DNA of 64,000 nucleotides from Hyalella azteca (lineage: Eukaryota; Arthropoda; Malacostraca; Amphipoda; Hyalellidae). The stretch lies in NCBI RefSeq assembly GCF_000764305.2, contig NW_025932737.1, positions 150,172-214,171 of the forward strand, written 5' to 3'. The number at the start of each line of letters is the position of its first letter. Positions within the stretch are counted from its first letter, which is position 1. Shown in pieces: positions 1 through 11,600 of the stretch. A model generated the notes under the pieces. The model saw only the letters and a list, made by a program, of their open reading frames with translations, had not been told where the DNA came from and did no database searches. Made by a program: the position numbers and the translations under genes.

Positions 1-345
1 CTTGACATCTGGGTGATTCTCACTCTTTTCTGGTATAAGTCAATCATATGCCAGTGATGTTATGAAAACCACACCACACTGATGGTATGTATAGGTACCA
101 CAATACAACACCACATTGAAGGTATATACCACCAATATACCCCACACTGATGGTGTGCATACTACATTACACTGATGGTGTGCACACCACACCACACTGA
201 TGGTATGCATAACACACCTCTCTGATGGTATGCATACCACACCACACTGATGGTATCCATACCACACCACAGTGATGGTATGTATACTGCACCACACTGA
301 TGGTATGTTAAACTCGCTGCACCACCACTGAGGTTATGCATATCA
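1..345. repeat. minisatellite, about 25-bp unit
   Basis: Roughly ten diverged copies of a unit built around CACACTGATGGTATGCATAC run from about 45 to 340. Copies differ by substitutions and small indels. The open frames across it are repeat translations, not genes. Confidence 0.85.
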
Positions 346-514
346 TGCTAATGATATGCATACCACACGCATTTGTTAGGAGTTGACACACATTTCCTTA
401 TGGGTTAATGCCCTTGAATATCCCTCAAATTATGGAATGAAACATCATGAAGTAATTAGATATTATGACAAAACTTTAACTTAATCAAAGACTTTTCGTG
501 CTCAACTTTTTAAT

Positions 515-1868
515 TTGAATTTAGGTTTGGACAAGGCAAGGGAATCAGTGTGGTGTGAGATACCACTTCAAAAGAAGGATAAGCTTTTAGTTGGAACAGT
601 TTATAGATCACCTAACAGTGACATTGCAAACAATGCAGCCGTGAACGAACTTTTATCTAGAGTAGCAGTCGGCAGGTCCCATGTTTTGATTGGTGGGGAC
701 TTCAATTATCCAGATATTGACTGGTTGGAGGGCTTGTCGCCCAGGGATGGTGGCCACCCTGCATCTAAGTTTATGGAGGCTGTTAGGGACTCGTTTTTAG
801 TCCAACATATTAAGAAACCAACCCACCATAGAGCTGAACAGATGCCGCATGTGTTGGATTTGATTTTTACTAGTGAGGAAGCGATGATAGGAGACGTTAG
901 ACATCAGGCACCACTGGGCAAGAGTCATCATCAGTCCCTGCTGTTTGAGGTTAAATGTTACACAGATCAGAAGAAGAGCATTGTTAAGCGTTGGAATTTT
1001 GCAAGGGGAGACTATGAGGCGCTTCGGAGGGCGTTTGGAATTAAAAACCTGGAACACAGGATTAAGGACATGAATGTATGTGGGGCATGGAGTGCAGTGA
1101 AGAGTGGGGTCTTGGAGGCTATGGAGCAGTGCATACCCAAGTTGGGGACTGGTCATGCAAAGAAAAGTGCCTTGGATTCAAGACAGCGTAGCAGCAAAAA
1201 TCAAGAGAAAGAAACAGGCATACAGTAAATACATGGAAACACGTGATGGAAAGGACTATTTACTTTACACAAGGGCTCGGAATCAGGCCAAAAAGGCATG
1301 TAGAAACGCAGTAAGGGACCACGAGAAAAAAGTGGCAGCGGATGCTAAGAAGAACCCGAAATGTTTTTTTGCCTACACGAGGTCTAAGATGAAAACAAAG
1401 GATAGTGTTGCCGACCTTTGTGATGAGGGTCGTAAGGTTTCATCTGATGATGAGAAAGCAAATGTTCTTAATAGATTTTTTAGCAGTGTGTTTACTACCG
1501 AGGACTTATCAAGCATACCTTCTTGTGAGGCAGGGCATTTTGATTCTTATCTTACTGATGTGGAGATCGACAGAGCAGATGTGGCCAGGAGACTAGAAGC
1601 CCTTAATCCAAATAAGTCACCGGGACCGGATGGACTTTATCCTCGAGTTTTGAGGGAGTTGGCTCGGGAACTTTCGGCTCCGTTATCAATGATTTTTGAA
1701 AAGTCACTACAAGAGGGAGTTATTCCAGATGATTGGAGGGATGCTCAGGTCACACCCTTGTTTAAGAAAGGAGATAAAGCAAATCCTGGTAATTATAGGC
1801 CAGTCAGTCTCACTAGTATAGATGCGGGACCTTGTCTACAGTGTAGACGAGCTTCCCACCTTTATTAG
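515..1868 (+). pseudogene. CR1-like LINE ORF2 remnant (endonuclease + truncated reverse transcriptase), frameshifted
   Basis: The first frame (515-1228) carries the C-terminal part of an apurinic-type endonuclease: a VGTVYRSPNS motif, then GGDFNYPDIDW, then a degenerate catalytic motif where the usual Ser-Asp-His reads Ser-His-His. A second frame, usable from about 1165 to 1868, continues with a basic linker and the reverse transcriptase N-terminus (NKSPGPDGLYPRVL, then FKKGDKANPGNYRPVSLTS). This order and these motifs are those of CR1-clade non-LTR elements. The frame change near 1165 and the abrupt end after RPVSLTS mean that the palm with the catalytic aspartates is deleted. There is no intact endonuclease start. 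The element is dead; the tail follows directly at about 1835-2000. Confidence 0.85.
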
Positions 1869-2000
1869 AGCTGATCAAAGGATCAGCAGTCAGTATGGAC
1901 CAAGAAACGAGTACCAGGCACAACAGAATCGGCAACAGGCTGTGGAAGCCTAACATCTGATGCCGAGATTGCTATGCTATGCTATGCTATGCTTTAATAT
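1830..2000 (+). mobile_element. 3' tail of the CR1-like element with conserved hairpin and (TATGC)n end
   Basis: After the internal deletion the sequence runs into a tail with a stem-loop: TCGGCA pairs with TGCCGA, and inside it AGGCT pairs with AGCCT. It ends in a short TATGC repeat, as CR1 elements end in a microsatellite rather than poly(A). Related tails occur at 18870-19015 and 38340-38610, and part of it in the SINE at 61733. Confidence 0.7.
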
Positions 2001-2848
2001 CTTCAACATTAGATGGTGAATGAAAATATAAGTCACTTTTGTCCTCACCGTTCACAATAAACATTCGCATGCTCAATGTATGCAACAACATAAAATTAAT
2101 ATTTTTAATCAAATTTCTAACAATTTTTATGAAACGCAGCCCATGTGTTTGTAGTCATTTGTCCATCTCAACCAGAGAGTGCAACTTTTACATGTATTAT
2201 ATTGTCTTGATATCATCCTTTTGTCAGACTAAAATTCTTATAGGCATGCCCCTGACTAAAGAGAGCAGTGCAAGATAAAAGCAATTGCATAATCAGTTGT
2301 TCCCTTCATCTCATTTACTTTTGTGTTGCAACCAAAGTAATGTGATGAAAACTAAAGAACATTTCAATTTACTGTATTTACATCGGCATCAAGTGATCTG
2401 TTTAAGTTGCTACAGAGGCAATTTCGATTATTAAACACAAAGAGTTGTCTTTATAATAATCAGAATCATAATATTCTAATGACTAGTTAGTTTAGCTATC
2501 AAACACAAGGGTATCAAATTTTTAAACTGGCGTAAGTTGTAAACGGAGCACAGCAGCTCACGTCTCAGCTGTAACCATTGCATGGGCCATTAAAATGATT
2601 GAATCAAACATATCTTTGACTGAATCAAAATCCATGAGCTATTATATTAATATATTATTGAGCTCAATTTTATAAGCTCTGAAGTAAAATTTTTACATTA
2701 TTTCATGTGGGTCTGTGATAGACATACCTACCAGTGTTACTCGTTTCAGCTTCTCAAAATATTAAAAATTTCTTGTATTCTCCTCTAAGGATAAATTTTC
2801 TTTTTCTGAGGTGTGTAAACATATGATTTACAATTAAATAGACTATTA
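2001..2848. other. non-coding, AT-rich upstream region of TP53RK
   Basis: I see no coding signal. A pyrimidine run and CAG at 2858-2868, just upstream of the TP53RK start, could be the acceptor of a 5' UTR intron, so a leader exon may lie here. Confidence 0.4.
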
Positions 2849-2925
2849 ATGATTTATCTCTTTTCAGGTACTGGTAATAATATTGCAGTTCCCTTTGTTA
2901 TCAGTTATCCGAGACTTTATTTAAC

Positions 2926-3938
2926 ATGCGAGGTAAACTCTTATGCCAAGGAGCTGAAGCAAAAATCTACGAAGGGGAATGGCTGGGAAAAAATGCACTC
3001 GTCAAGCACAGGTTGGTCTTATTCCTATTTCAAATTCTCTGAAGCCTTATTCATGTGTGTTGGACAGAGCTTCACTCTGATAATAATTGATAATCGCATC
3101 AAATTGTACTTGAAATCTGCTTTTAGATAATGAAGATAGGGTAATATGACTTACCTTGATATATTATCTCATTCTTACATTTCTCTACAATGCATTAAAC
3201 TCCCTCATACCCTCTATGATATTGTATTGTTACTAACCTCAACTATACTGAATGGGAAAACTCCTTAGTATTTATACATGCTCTCCCAGCAATGGATTAC
3301 AGTTGAAGTTATATATTCAGTATGTTTCCCATAGATTCTCCAAAACGTACCGTCTTGCTGAACTGGATTCCCACATCACCAAAGAAAGACTGAAGAATGA
3401 AGCGCGAGCGTTGACACGGTGTCGCATGGTGGGCATCCGGACTCCTATCGTGTATGATGTTGACTTCATCACTTCAGAGTTGATCATGGAACGAGTTGAG
3501 AACTCGATCACTGTCAGGAATCTTATGTATAAATACGCAGAAGACGATATATGCTTTGATGATGAGGCCGTGCCGATGGCAAGTCAAGTAAAAAATCTTG
3601 CAACTAAAATAGGTTCTGTTTTGAGTAAATTACACAAAAACAACATAATACATGGCGACCTCACAACATCTAACATGCTTGTCGTTGAACCATACGATTC
3701 GTCTGAAATTATTCTAATCGACTTTGGCATGAGTTCGATGGTGGAAAAGGCTGAGGACAAAGCTGTAGATTTGTATGTTCTTGAAAGAGCCATATTAAGT
3801 GCCCATCCCAAGAGTGAGGGATTTGTTTCGATTCTACTTGAAGCATATGAGAAGAGTGGAGGGCGCGCTGCTGCCGACACGATTACTAAGCTCAACGAAG
3901 TGAGGCTTCGTGGCAGAAAGAAATTATGCTTTGGGTAG
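2926..3938 (+). CDS. TP53RK: TP53-regulating kinase / Bud32 (PRPK), KEOPS complex subunit; join 2926-3011, 3335-3938
   Basis: This is a small atypical kinase/ATPase of the KEOPS (EKC) complex, which makes the N6-threonylcarbamoyl-A37 modification in ANN-decoding tRNAs. Exon 1 starts at the first ATG of its frame and carries the shortened glycine-loop region (GAEAKIYEGEW) and the ATP-site lysine in LVKHR. It ends at AG|GTTGGT. Exon 2 follows TTTCCCATAG and restores the frame as KHRFSKTYR. Then come the conserved EARALTRCRMVGIRTP block, the catalytic loop HGDLTTSNML, the metal-binding DFG in LIDFGMSS and the basic C-terminal VRLRGRKK tail typical of Bud32. The product is 229 residues, normal for the family. 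All key residues are present and nothing is broken. The single intron is 323 bp. Confidence 0.95.
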
Positions 3939-4013
3939 ATGTTATTTCTTGGTAGGTTCACAGCATTCCGTTGTGCAAGTGTATTAGTCATGACTAGGCT
4001 GTTGTATTTGTTA

Positions 4014-4019
4014 AATAAA
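4014..4019 (+). terminator. candidate poly(A) signal of TP53RK
   Basis: AATAAA lies 76 bases after the TP53RK stop codon. Position and motif fit; other AATAAA motifs further on (for example near 4710) are alternatives. Confidence 0.45.
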
Positions 4020-4099
4020 TCAAGCGCGGGAATAATGCGGTGTCGAATAAATACTGCTGTGTCCGATACCGATAATTTGTGTAAAACAATGAATTTGGT

Positions 4100-6200
4100 A
4101 TTTTGCACACGTTTCTTTTAGTTGATGACAGATTTAAGAAAGTTTCAAGGGCATTTAATTTTATTCAAGTTCATTGATACATAATTTTGAATAAGATTTG
4201 AATTTTTGTATGTGATTTGTGTTTATACTTTGCCTTCATGGTTATATACCAACAACAACGATCAACAAAAGTTGTTTTAATGTCATTTTTCGTGGTATGT
4301 GACTAGTTTATGTTGAAAATTAAAACGTAGGTATGTCCTGTAAGCAGTAGTCTTCTAAAAATGAGCATTGCATTCTAATGCGTTACTGTTTGAGGACTCA
4401 AAGCAGCGTTTTAACAAGATTTAAAGTGCAGGATAATTCATTCTGGAACGTACTAGCAATCGAACGGGCAGGACTAAATTTCAGCGAGTTGAAATATCAA
4501 TTATTTATTATCGGTAAAAGGAATTCGATTCATTTCTTTTTAGCAGTGTAGTGGTAAATTAGCAGCCAGAACTAATATATCCAAGGCTTGATATTTATGT
4601 GTGATAAAACAGAAATTTCTTCTAAGAATCGCCTTTCAATGTTCCATATTTTAGCATAACTTGTCAAGCTAAATGTGGAACGAGGTATTGACTTGTAAAA
4701 TTAGTCAAATGAAATAAATTTATAGCTATGTGTTTAAACAAAATAATGAAAAAATATTCCGAATGTATTTTGGTTATTATAAAAATGCTTAAAATATATG
4801 TATAATATTACACTGTAATTAAATGGTAAGACTATCGTGTCGTGAAATCGACATGAGGCAAACGGATAACAAGTGTTTTCTTATTAAAAATTTTCAACTG
4901 TATACATTTCATTCAATCTATTAAATTTGCAGTAAATTGGCATGAAGTTCGGCCAGTAAATTTGTTCACTTTATTCAACTCGATGCTGCCATTATTCTGC
5001 ACAGGTTACTAAAAATTGCTTCGCGTCACCGGAATAAGGTTAGCGACAAGCGGCCTATGTTCTTAATCAATCTTGGTAGAAGAATGGACGAGTCAAGCAT
5101 CGAATTATTCGCGTAGACGAAGATGATCTGCGATTGTTGAATTTGAAACAAGCACGTACAGTCGTACTCTCTTCCTTGTGGAATCCACGAGTGAGAACAC
5201 ATATAATTTCACGCTCATTAGACACCATTTATGTCCGCCCATAAATACTATTTATAACGCGTCAGAAACTTTTATCATATAAATTTTTCCAGTACTACAT
5301 TTTTATTTGACTATAATTGACATTAAACTCGAATTGGTTACAGCAGCTGGTGTGAGATTGGCCCTCAAGTGTAATATTTGTCCAATGCTAAAAAAGTTTA
5401 GTTGAGTTGTAATGTAATCATGTTATGAGTTATCGACCAAGTTCATGCATTACTCGATAGGTAGGACCACTGGCTATCACCTCTCACCATATGACCACAC
5501 TAGCTGCAGCACAACAAAAATTTGTCTAACTTTGGGCCAATGTTATATTTTTGGGCCAATATACCCAAGCTAACGGTACGAGAATGAGAGCAGCGTTCAC
5601 ACAGCGACAATCACAATGTATGAGTTCAGGCATCAGTGGGGTTAAAGTAATCAGAAAAAATATGCAGATGCACGAAACGTACGTTATAGCTTTGAAAATA
5701 CGTAGTATCGTCAGCTCTGCAATTTTTAATTCGTGAGAACAGTGTTCATGTTAAACTTCTGTTCTGAAATCTGTTAAACGTCAAACTGGTAACAATAAAC
5801 TGGTGGCACACTATCTTGTGGCTGCTTTTCGGATTACTCAAATGTTAGCCATTCAAACCTGTTTCAATGTAATAAACGCACAAGTCTTCACAGCTTACTT
5901 TTTGCACAATTACTAGATGATAATATTCCAAAGCAAAATAAGATAATGTAGAGATAGTAATAGAGAAGTAAGATAATGTAGGGAAAAAGTTAGATAATAT
6001 ATAGGAGCTTGACACGCTATGGCGATAAAAAAATTTCATTTTTGCCAACTGTGAATTGTTTTTATACCAAAGTCTTGAAATAAATCTCTTCTCTGAACTA
6101 TCAAGGACTGCTATTTGCTTTGCTTAAAGTCATCGCTCGAATATTAACAAATTTTAAAGTATCATTAGACGCTCTATCACTACACGAATATTACGGACTT
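4100..6200. other. non-coding, AT-rich intergenic DNA
   Basis: No convincing exon on either strand. Short frames here (about 5551-5736 plus, 5845-6048 minus) have no recognisable motif and no splice context. A short near-repeat (AGATAATGTAG) occurs around 5940-5985. Confidence 0.5.
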
Positions 6201-6204
6201 CAAC

Positions 6205-7420
6205 ACATCTCGGACACTTTTACGGCCGGACTCGCTGCCGGTCACCAAGTTTCAGTGAGCCTAAAATATCTCCCAAACTAATGAACGCAGCTGGTGGAAA
6301 CTTTGCACGCATGTTCAATACTCAACAGGACCTAACAGTGATGTTTAGGTCGCGATCGTTTTTCTATTTCGCCGTCGTTTTCGAGTTATATATACGGTCT
6401 GAAGTTCGCACCGTACATATTTGAGCGAAACTTTTAATATGCATTCCTAACACCTAACAGTGAGGCATAAGTCGTGAAAATTCTTTCGATTTCGCCTTCG
6501 TTTGCGAGTTATACGGCTACCCGGAGAAACGACCGGCGTTAATGCGACCGATTGTCAAATTTGTTGTGAGTCTAGAGCAGCCCTGAAGCAGCCCCTAGAC
6601 GCTCGATATCAAAGCGCAAAATTTTGATTTGCTCAATAATATTGTGTGTATAGGAGCCATATCAAGCGACTGCACAGTGCACAATATGTTGAGTAATCGC
6701 TTCCCCAGACACGCAACCAGATTGCGCAAACAGTTCCTGCCAGACTGCAGTGAAGTCAACATGTTGATCGAAACTGAATCTCGTTGTGTCATAATTATGA
6801 AGCCGAAAGTTGTAGAATATTAAAGAGAAGACTCACAGATAGAAATAGTCCAAGCACTGGTTAAATGACAAGGAGAATTTCAAAAGTCACTAAATAGTAA
6901 ATGAACAGAAAGTGGTTTTCAATCAGTACCTTGTATTGCTCCCCTTTTGCAAACGATCAGCATTATATTTGATTTAAAATTCTATCAGCTTGGAGACTAC
7001 CATAACATTAACCGTATAAATCGTGAAAGAATGCGAACTCGACAATTTCTTCACGAATTAAGAATCACTGTGAGGTGGTTACGAATACACATTCAAAGTT
7101 ATATTCAAATATATACGCCGTAGGATAGAAGATATATTAGGCTCACTTCGAATTTCGGCCCGTGTTGCCGAATGACTGGCAAACGAAGGCCAAATCGAAA
7201 AAAATGATCACGACCTAAACATCACCGTTAGGGCCTTATGAACACGTATGGCCGAACTCACGTTTTGAATACACGAGTGTGGCCGTATAAAGGCCCTTTT
7301 CCATGAGACTTATTGGTCTCAGGCCAGTCTCATTCCTTCCGAATCAGTCCCGTAGTGGAAAAGGGCCTTCAGTGTCCGAGCAGCGTGCTGCGTTCAGTAG
7401 TTTGGGAGATATAGAATCAC
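6205..7420. mobile_element. inverted-repeat element (non-autonomous DNA transposon-like), about 1.2 kb
   Basis: Left arm about 6205-6395 and right arm about 7150-7420 are imperfect inverted copies. Shared blocks are TCTCCCAAACTA.TGAACGCAG, then GTGATGTTTAGGTCG and TTTCGCC.TCGTTT (reverse complement on the right). The left side carries a second, direct subterminal copy at about 6445-6515 (CACCTAACAGTGAGGCATAAG). The middle has no transposase. The exact ends and any target duplication are not clear to me. Confidence 0.5.
7290..7369. mobile_element. 80-bp foldback/MITE nested in the right arm
   Basis: Perfect 14-bp terminal inverted repeats, AAGGCCCTTTTCCA at 7290-7303 and its reverse complement at 7356-7369, bound an 80-bp insert that interrupts the right arm of the larger inverted-repeat element. 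I could not see a clean target duplication. Confidence 0.55.
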
Positions 7421-7431
7421 TGAATCTTGGA

Positions 7432-7518
7432 GATGGGCCGCGTGTTCAGCTGTAAATGTGCCCGAGAGGTGGCCAATGGCCATGCTCATGGCTCTGAAGG
7501 CGTCCACATCCAAAAAGG
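7432..7518 (+). CDS. possible short first coding exon (weak)
   Basis: ATG at 7432 opens a 29-codon frame starting MGRVFSCKCAREVANG and ending at a good donor, AAAAG|GTAAGG. The N-terminal MG with nearby cysteines could be an acylation signal. I found no matching downstream exon: joining to acceptors near 8427 or 9384 gives an early stop. It may equally be chance or a 5' leader exon of GTSF1, whose first visible coding exon is preceded by an acceptor at 13499. Confidence 0.18.
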
Positions 7519-8048
7519 TAAGGTGCCTCCTAAATAATCGCCTAATATTCGTTGTGAGGAAAGGAATGACGAAACGGAAATATTAGTGGCATATTGTTTG
7601 GTTGTATCATAATTATCCTATTTTATTTGAATATTTACGTTTTTTGACACCAATTTTCCGAAGCAATTAATTAAAAATCGTCTTTAATAAATTAAAAAGC
7701 TTCTGGAAGCGTAAAAATTAAATTAAAAAGCTTCTAGAAGCACCCTATATGATCTGCAGGTGGATTATTTGCTAAAATCTGGGATTGTTATAATATATTT
7801 TGTCACTTCGGAATTTTGACTGAAATAAAACGATGTATTTGGTCAATTTCACTTTTTCCTCGGCCGCAATATCCTGTTTTTAGTTGTCACTTGAGAAATT
7901 GTGTAAAAATCCCAGTTATGTGGAAATTACACCTCCACACTATTGCCAAACACAGAACCTTTATCTATGGTCCATGGAAAGAATTTAAAAATCTAAATCC
8001 ACAGGCATGACTGAATTTTTTTCTTTTTAAATTCTAATTTTCCCTTTT

Positions 8049-8155
8049 TAGCGCATTTTCTCATTCATGGAAAAAATGCACTATTGTGCTCGCCATGTCC
8101 GTCTGTCTGTCTGTCCGTGACCTCAAGTTTTCGTCGACGAGAAAATGCGCTCTCT
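8049..8155. mobile_element. small terminal-inverted-repeat element
   Basis: GCGCATTTTCTC near 8051 and GAGAAAATGCGC near 8144 are perfect 12-bp inverted repeats about 100 bp apart, with a (GTCT)n stretch between. It has the size and form of a MITE. No coding content. Confidence 0.45.
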
Positions 8156-8176
8156 GTCACTCACTGCAGTGAGTAC

Positions 8177-8214
8177 CTGTCTCTTATACACATCTAGATG
8201 TGTATAAGAGACAG
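8177..8214. other. Nextera mate-pair junction adapter left in the assembly
   Basis: CTGTCTCTTATACACATCT is followed directly by its own reverse complement, 19 + 19 bases. This is the Tn5 mosaic-end junction made when mate-pair fragments are circularised. It is synthetic, not genomic. The bases on either side may come from loci that are kilobases apart. Confidence 0.97.
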
Positions 8215-8236
8215 GTTATGCGGTGCCCCGATAGCT

Positions 8237-8280
8237 GATAATGAGGGCCCCGATTGACGATAGCTGAGGCCCTCATTATC
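8237..8280. repeat. perfect 13-bp-arm hairpin
   Basis: GATAATGAGGGCC at 8237-8249 and its exact reverse complement at 8268-8280 enclose an 18-base loop. It starts 22 bases after the adapter at 8177, so its genomic context is uncertain. Confidence 0.6.
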
Positions 8281-8469
8281 AAGAGCGAGTCTCCGGCTAT
8301 CAACCTCCAAGCTACTGGATTCGTCCGGACGCTGAAATTATTTTCGGAGTAATTTTTAAGCTAATATTTCGTATTGTATCCACTTTACCTTTGCTATGTA
8401 CTTCTGTCATTTCAAATTCAATTTCAGATGTTGTAAAACCTTCACCAGCTTGATAATGAAAATTGTATT

Positions 8470-8667
8470 TTGGAAACGTCGCAATCTATTAAAATGTCAT
8501 TTGGAAACATGCTTTTCGATCTCCCGGCTCCAGCTAGAAATTTGGTTCGACTCATTGAAAAGACGAACAAGAAGATTGTAAATAAAAAGCATGCTCTGGT
8601 CTTCAATCAAACTTGCATAAAAGAGAAGCTTCTGCCGAACTACACCAATACACATAAGCTTAAATGA
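8470..8667 (+). CDS. possible coding fragment, unknown protein
   Basis: A 65-codon frame rich in Lys and Asn with the core VRLIEKTNKKIVNKK, then FNQTCIKEKLLPNYT. The spacing of basic residues and the Cys-Leu-Leu-Pro pattern look protein-like and recall uncharacterised invertebrate proteins, but I cannot name a family. The frame has no true ATG at its 5' edge; the first internal ATG is at 8494. It could be a decayed fragment of a mobile-element protein. Confidence 0.25.
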   Translation: METSQSIKMSFGNMLFDLPAPARNLVRLIEKTNKKIVNKKHALVFNQTCIKEKLLPNYTNTHKLK

Positions 8668-11600
8668 ATAAGCGAATAAATTAGCAAGTAAATTACAATA
8701 TAAAATGCACATGTTAGCAAAGGTCAGAATGATGGCACCGGTAAAAATGTACCAGTATGTACCTGTCAAATTAACTTGTATGAATTGATAATAAAAAAAA
8801 ACAAATAAAACGTATTAGTATAATTCTCTTTAAAAATTTCAAGTTAACGGCCGCAAGTTTTTACCTCTAACGTTAGAACTTCCCCTAGCTAGGCAGTATG
8901 CAATGCTTTTTCGTTTTTGGAGAATGTGTCAGAATAATGCGAAATAAAGGAAAAAATAAATAACACATGTCCCCATGTTCAATTTTGCTTATTATACGTC
9001 AAGCCAAGTACAGTAAAATGATACATATGACTTCTTCGCAAGAACCAACATTTTTGACGAATAGGCTTAATTGAATTTAGAGGTGTTAATCTGTTTTGGA
9101 CAGAAAAAAAATTGATATATTTTTTTTAGCTAGGCAATCTGTTACATTCAGCGAGAAAAAAGTTGGCAACACTGTTTTAGAACGCGATAATCAGTTTATC
9201 ACCATGACAGGACTGCGTAGTGAAGTGACAAAGCATGCCTTAAAATATTTTTTTTTATAAATTTGCGTATCTTGTTGTAGAATGGGGAGCAAAACAAATA
9301 ATTTGTTTGGTAATAAGTCTACTGCGTAATTAAGGTTTAGTTTAGACTATCAGCGTTCTATGTTTTTTTCTTATTTACAGCCTGGAGCCTGGAAGCGAAT
9401 AAAAAATTCGTTTGATTTAATCACTGTGGCAACCGGCAATTTCGGCGTCTCGGCTCACAAATCAGCCTCACATTGTACTTGGACTGTCGATTGTCTTGGG
9501 CCCTTTGCAAGTTGGCGAGCCAGATTAGCTCGGCTTCTCGAAATTTCTGAAGTCTGCGGTCTTAGGGGCAATCGAGAGATTTTAAGAAACCAGTTCTCAA
9601 TATTGCTTTCCCTGTTGCTGCCCTGTTGTCGAAGAAACGAATCTTTCTAAGTCGAATATTGATTGCTTATTTGCCTTGCAATACAAGTTTTGTTGTTATG
9701 TGATTTGTCAGTCTGTCAGAACTACCTACTGGCTACTCCTAGTTGAAACTTGAATGTGCATGTGGGCCGGTGGCAGTGCTAGCCTGCTAGGCACACACCA
9801 ACGTCGAGAATTAGGCTAGTTTCTTAAAAATATTCAGAATAATGGGATAGCTAGGTGAGGGTTTTGCCATTTCACAAGCTGCCATTTCTATTTGTAGGGT
9901 TGTTACTTGCAAGATTGACTTTGTTAGAAATTGTAGACAGTCTGAGTCATCCTATGGACCTAGCCTATGCACTTGACTAGGTCTTACTAGTTACTACCTA
10001 TCCTATGCAGTAAGGCTATGCATAATGATAAATGATTGATAATGGCTATTGGCTAAGCAGTCTGCTTTGCAATTATGCATGATAGCCTACACATTGTCAC
10101 ATACAGACTACAGTGATACTAAATGACTGCGTCACTGCAGAGACCGTGAGACTTTGTTAGACCTATTCCTCAACAAGCACAAGTTCATTTTTGAGTCATA
10201 TGTATTATGAGTAGACTAGCACTAGCAAAGTATCATGGATAGGTATCACTCATACCAGCATTATTGTACATAAGATATTATATGATAATTTATGGTTTAA
10301 TTCTTGAGTATTGAGTGAAAATGAACCAATTCTATAAAGTCTGGTTTGCCACTACTCACTACGATTATTTTACTATGTATAGTTAATTTGTAATCTCTGA
10401 ATTGTCATTTCCAATTTTGTTCTTGTACCTGTAGGCAGTATGCAGCCTACACTGTAGAGTGTAGACTGTAGACACTAGAGTCTCATAGTCTTGGTACTTT
10501 TAGATGATATAGTAATAGGTGTAATAAACTATATATACCATGATGGCATGATTCAAATGCCATCACTATCAGTCATTCATGAGCTTTTTTTCTGCCAATA
10601 TTGGCCTTGGAATTATAATAGATTTGCAGCATTACTTGCTTTATGCTTAAAAAGTTGTAGTAAACTTTACAATACTTCTAAAATTGTAGGTAATGATTAG
10701 AAAAATAATAAGTGACCAAGCTTGGCAAGCTATCTGCCTGATTTATTCAGCCTGAAAGCCTCCATCAGCTCCATCTCAAACTATCCATTTGGTTTTTGTA
10801 TTGCGCATGAGCATGAACTATGATGGATACCAGCATTTTACCATTTATCAGGAATAGACTATGAAAATTCTATATTTATCATAGCAAGGTTTTTGAATTT
10901 TTTGTTTTCACATTTATACAATGCATGTTATGGTCAGTATTGCACTGTTTATGAGGCAAATAGTAAGGCCATGTTAAAATTATAGGAAATATTAATGTTG
11001 TTTCATGTATCCATTAGGCATTAGCCATGATCAATTTTTTAAAATACATTTTGAAATATTCACTGTTCAAGTGGAAAATTGAGTTTATCCATAATGTTTG
11101 GAGTTTCTGCATTTCTGGCAAATAAAAAGTATATATATATATGAATATGTAAATATCTGAGGACTCACTAGCATCAAAAATTCATGTCATCAGAAGATCA
11201 AGACCCAATCCCAATCCCAATTGTTGAGTACTTACAGTTACAACTTACAAGTACAACAGATGCCCACAACCATGTTAGAGAATACAAGTATTCTAAGAGG
11301 AATTATGTGGATTTGAACCAGTTGAAGGGCCTGTTATTAGCAAAGACAATGCCATTCAAAATTTCAAATTAATAAAGCATGGGATCTACTCAAGTTAGAA
11401 TTAACTTGTATTCACCCAACAGCTGGAATTGGAATTCAGACTTCAGTGTGTGCCTCTGCATGGGGCAGCCATGCCATATCTGATCAGTGCACCATTCTAA
11501 TGGCTAAAATATGTACAATGAAAAATCAATAAATTTTCTAAGCCATCTTCGGAGCCTAACATGTATGTCCACAAAATGTAACTGTCTTAAAAACTAAGAT

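Noticed and set aside
40..297. Minus-strand 85-codon frame
   Set aside because: Translation of the 25-bp minisatellite.
3584..4108. Minus-strand 174-codon frame
   Set aside because: Antisense shadow of TP53RK exon 2, which has clear kinase motifs on the plus strand.
9360..9650. Plus-strand 96-codon frame after a good acceptor
   Set aside because: No family motif; none of the nearby candidate upstream exons joins in a useful frame.
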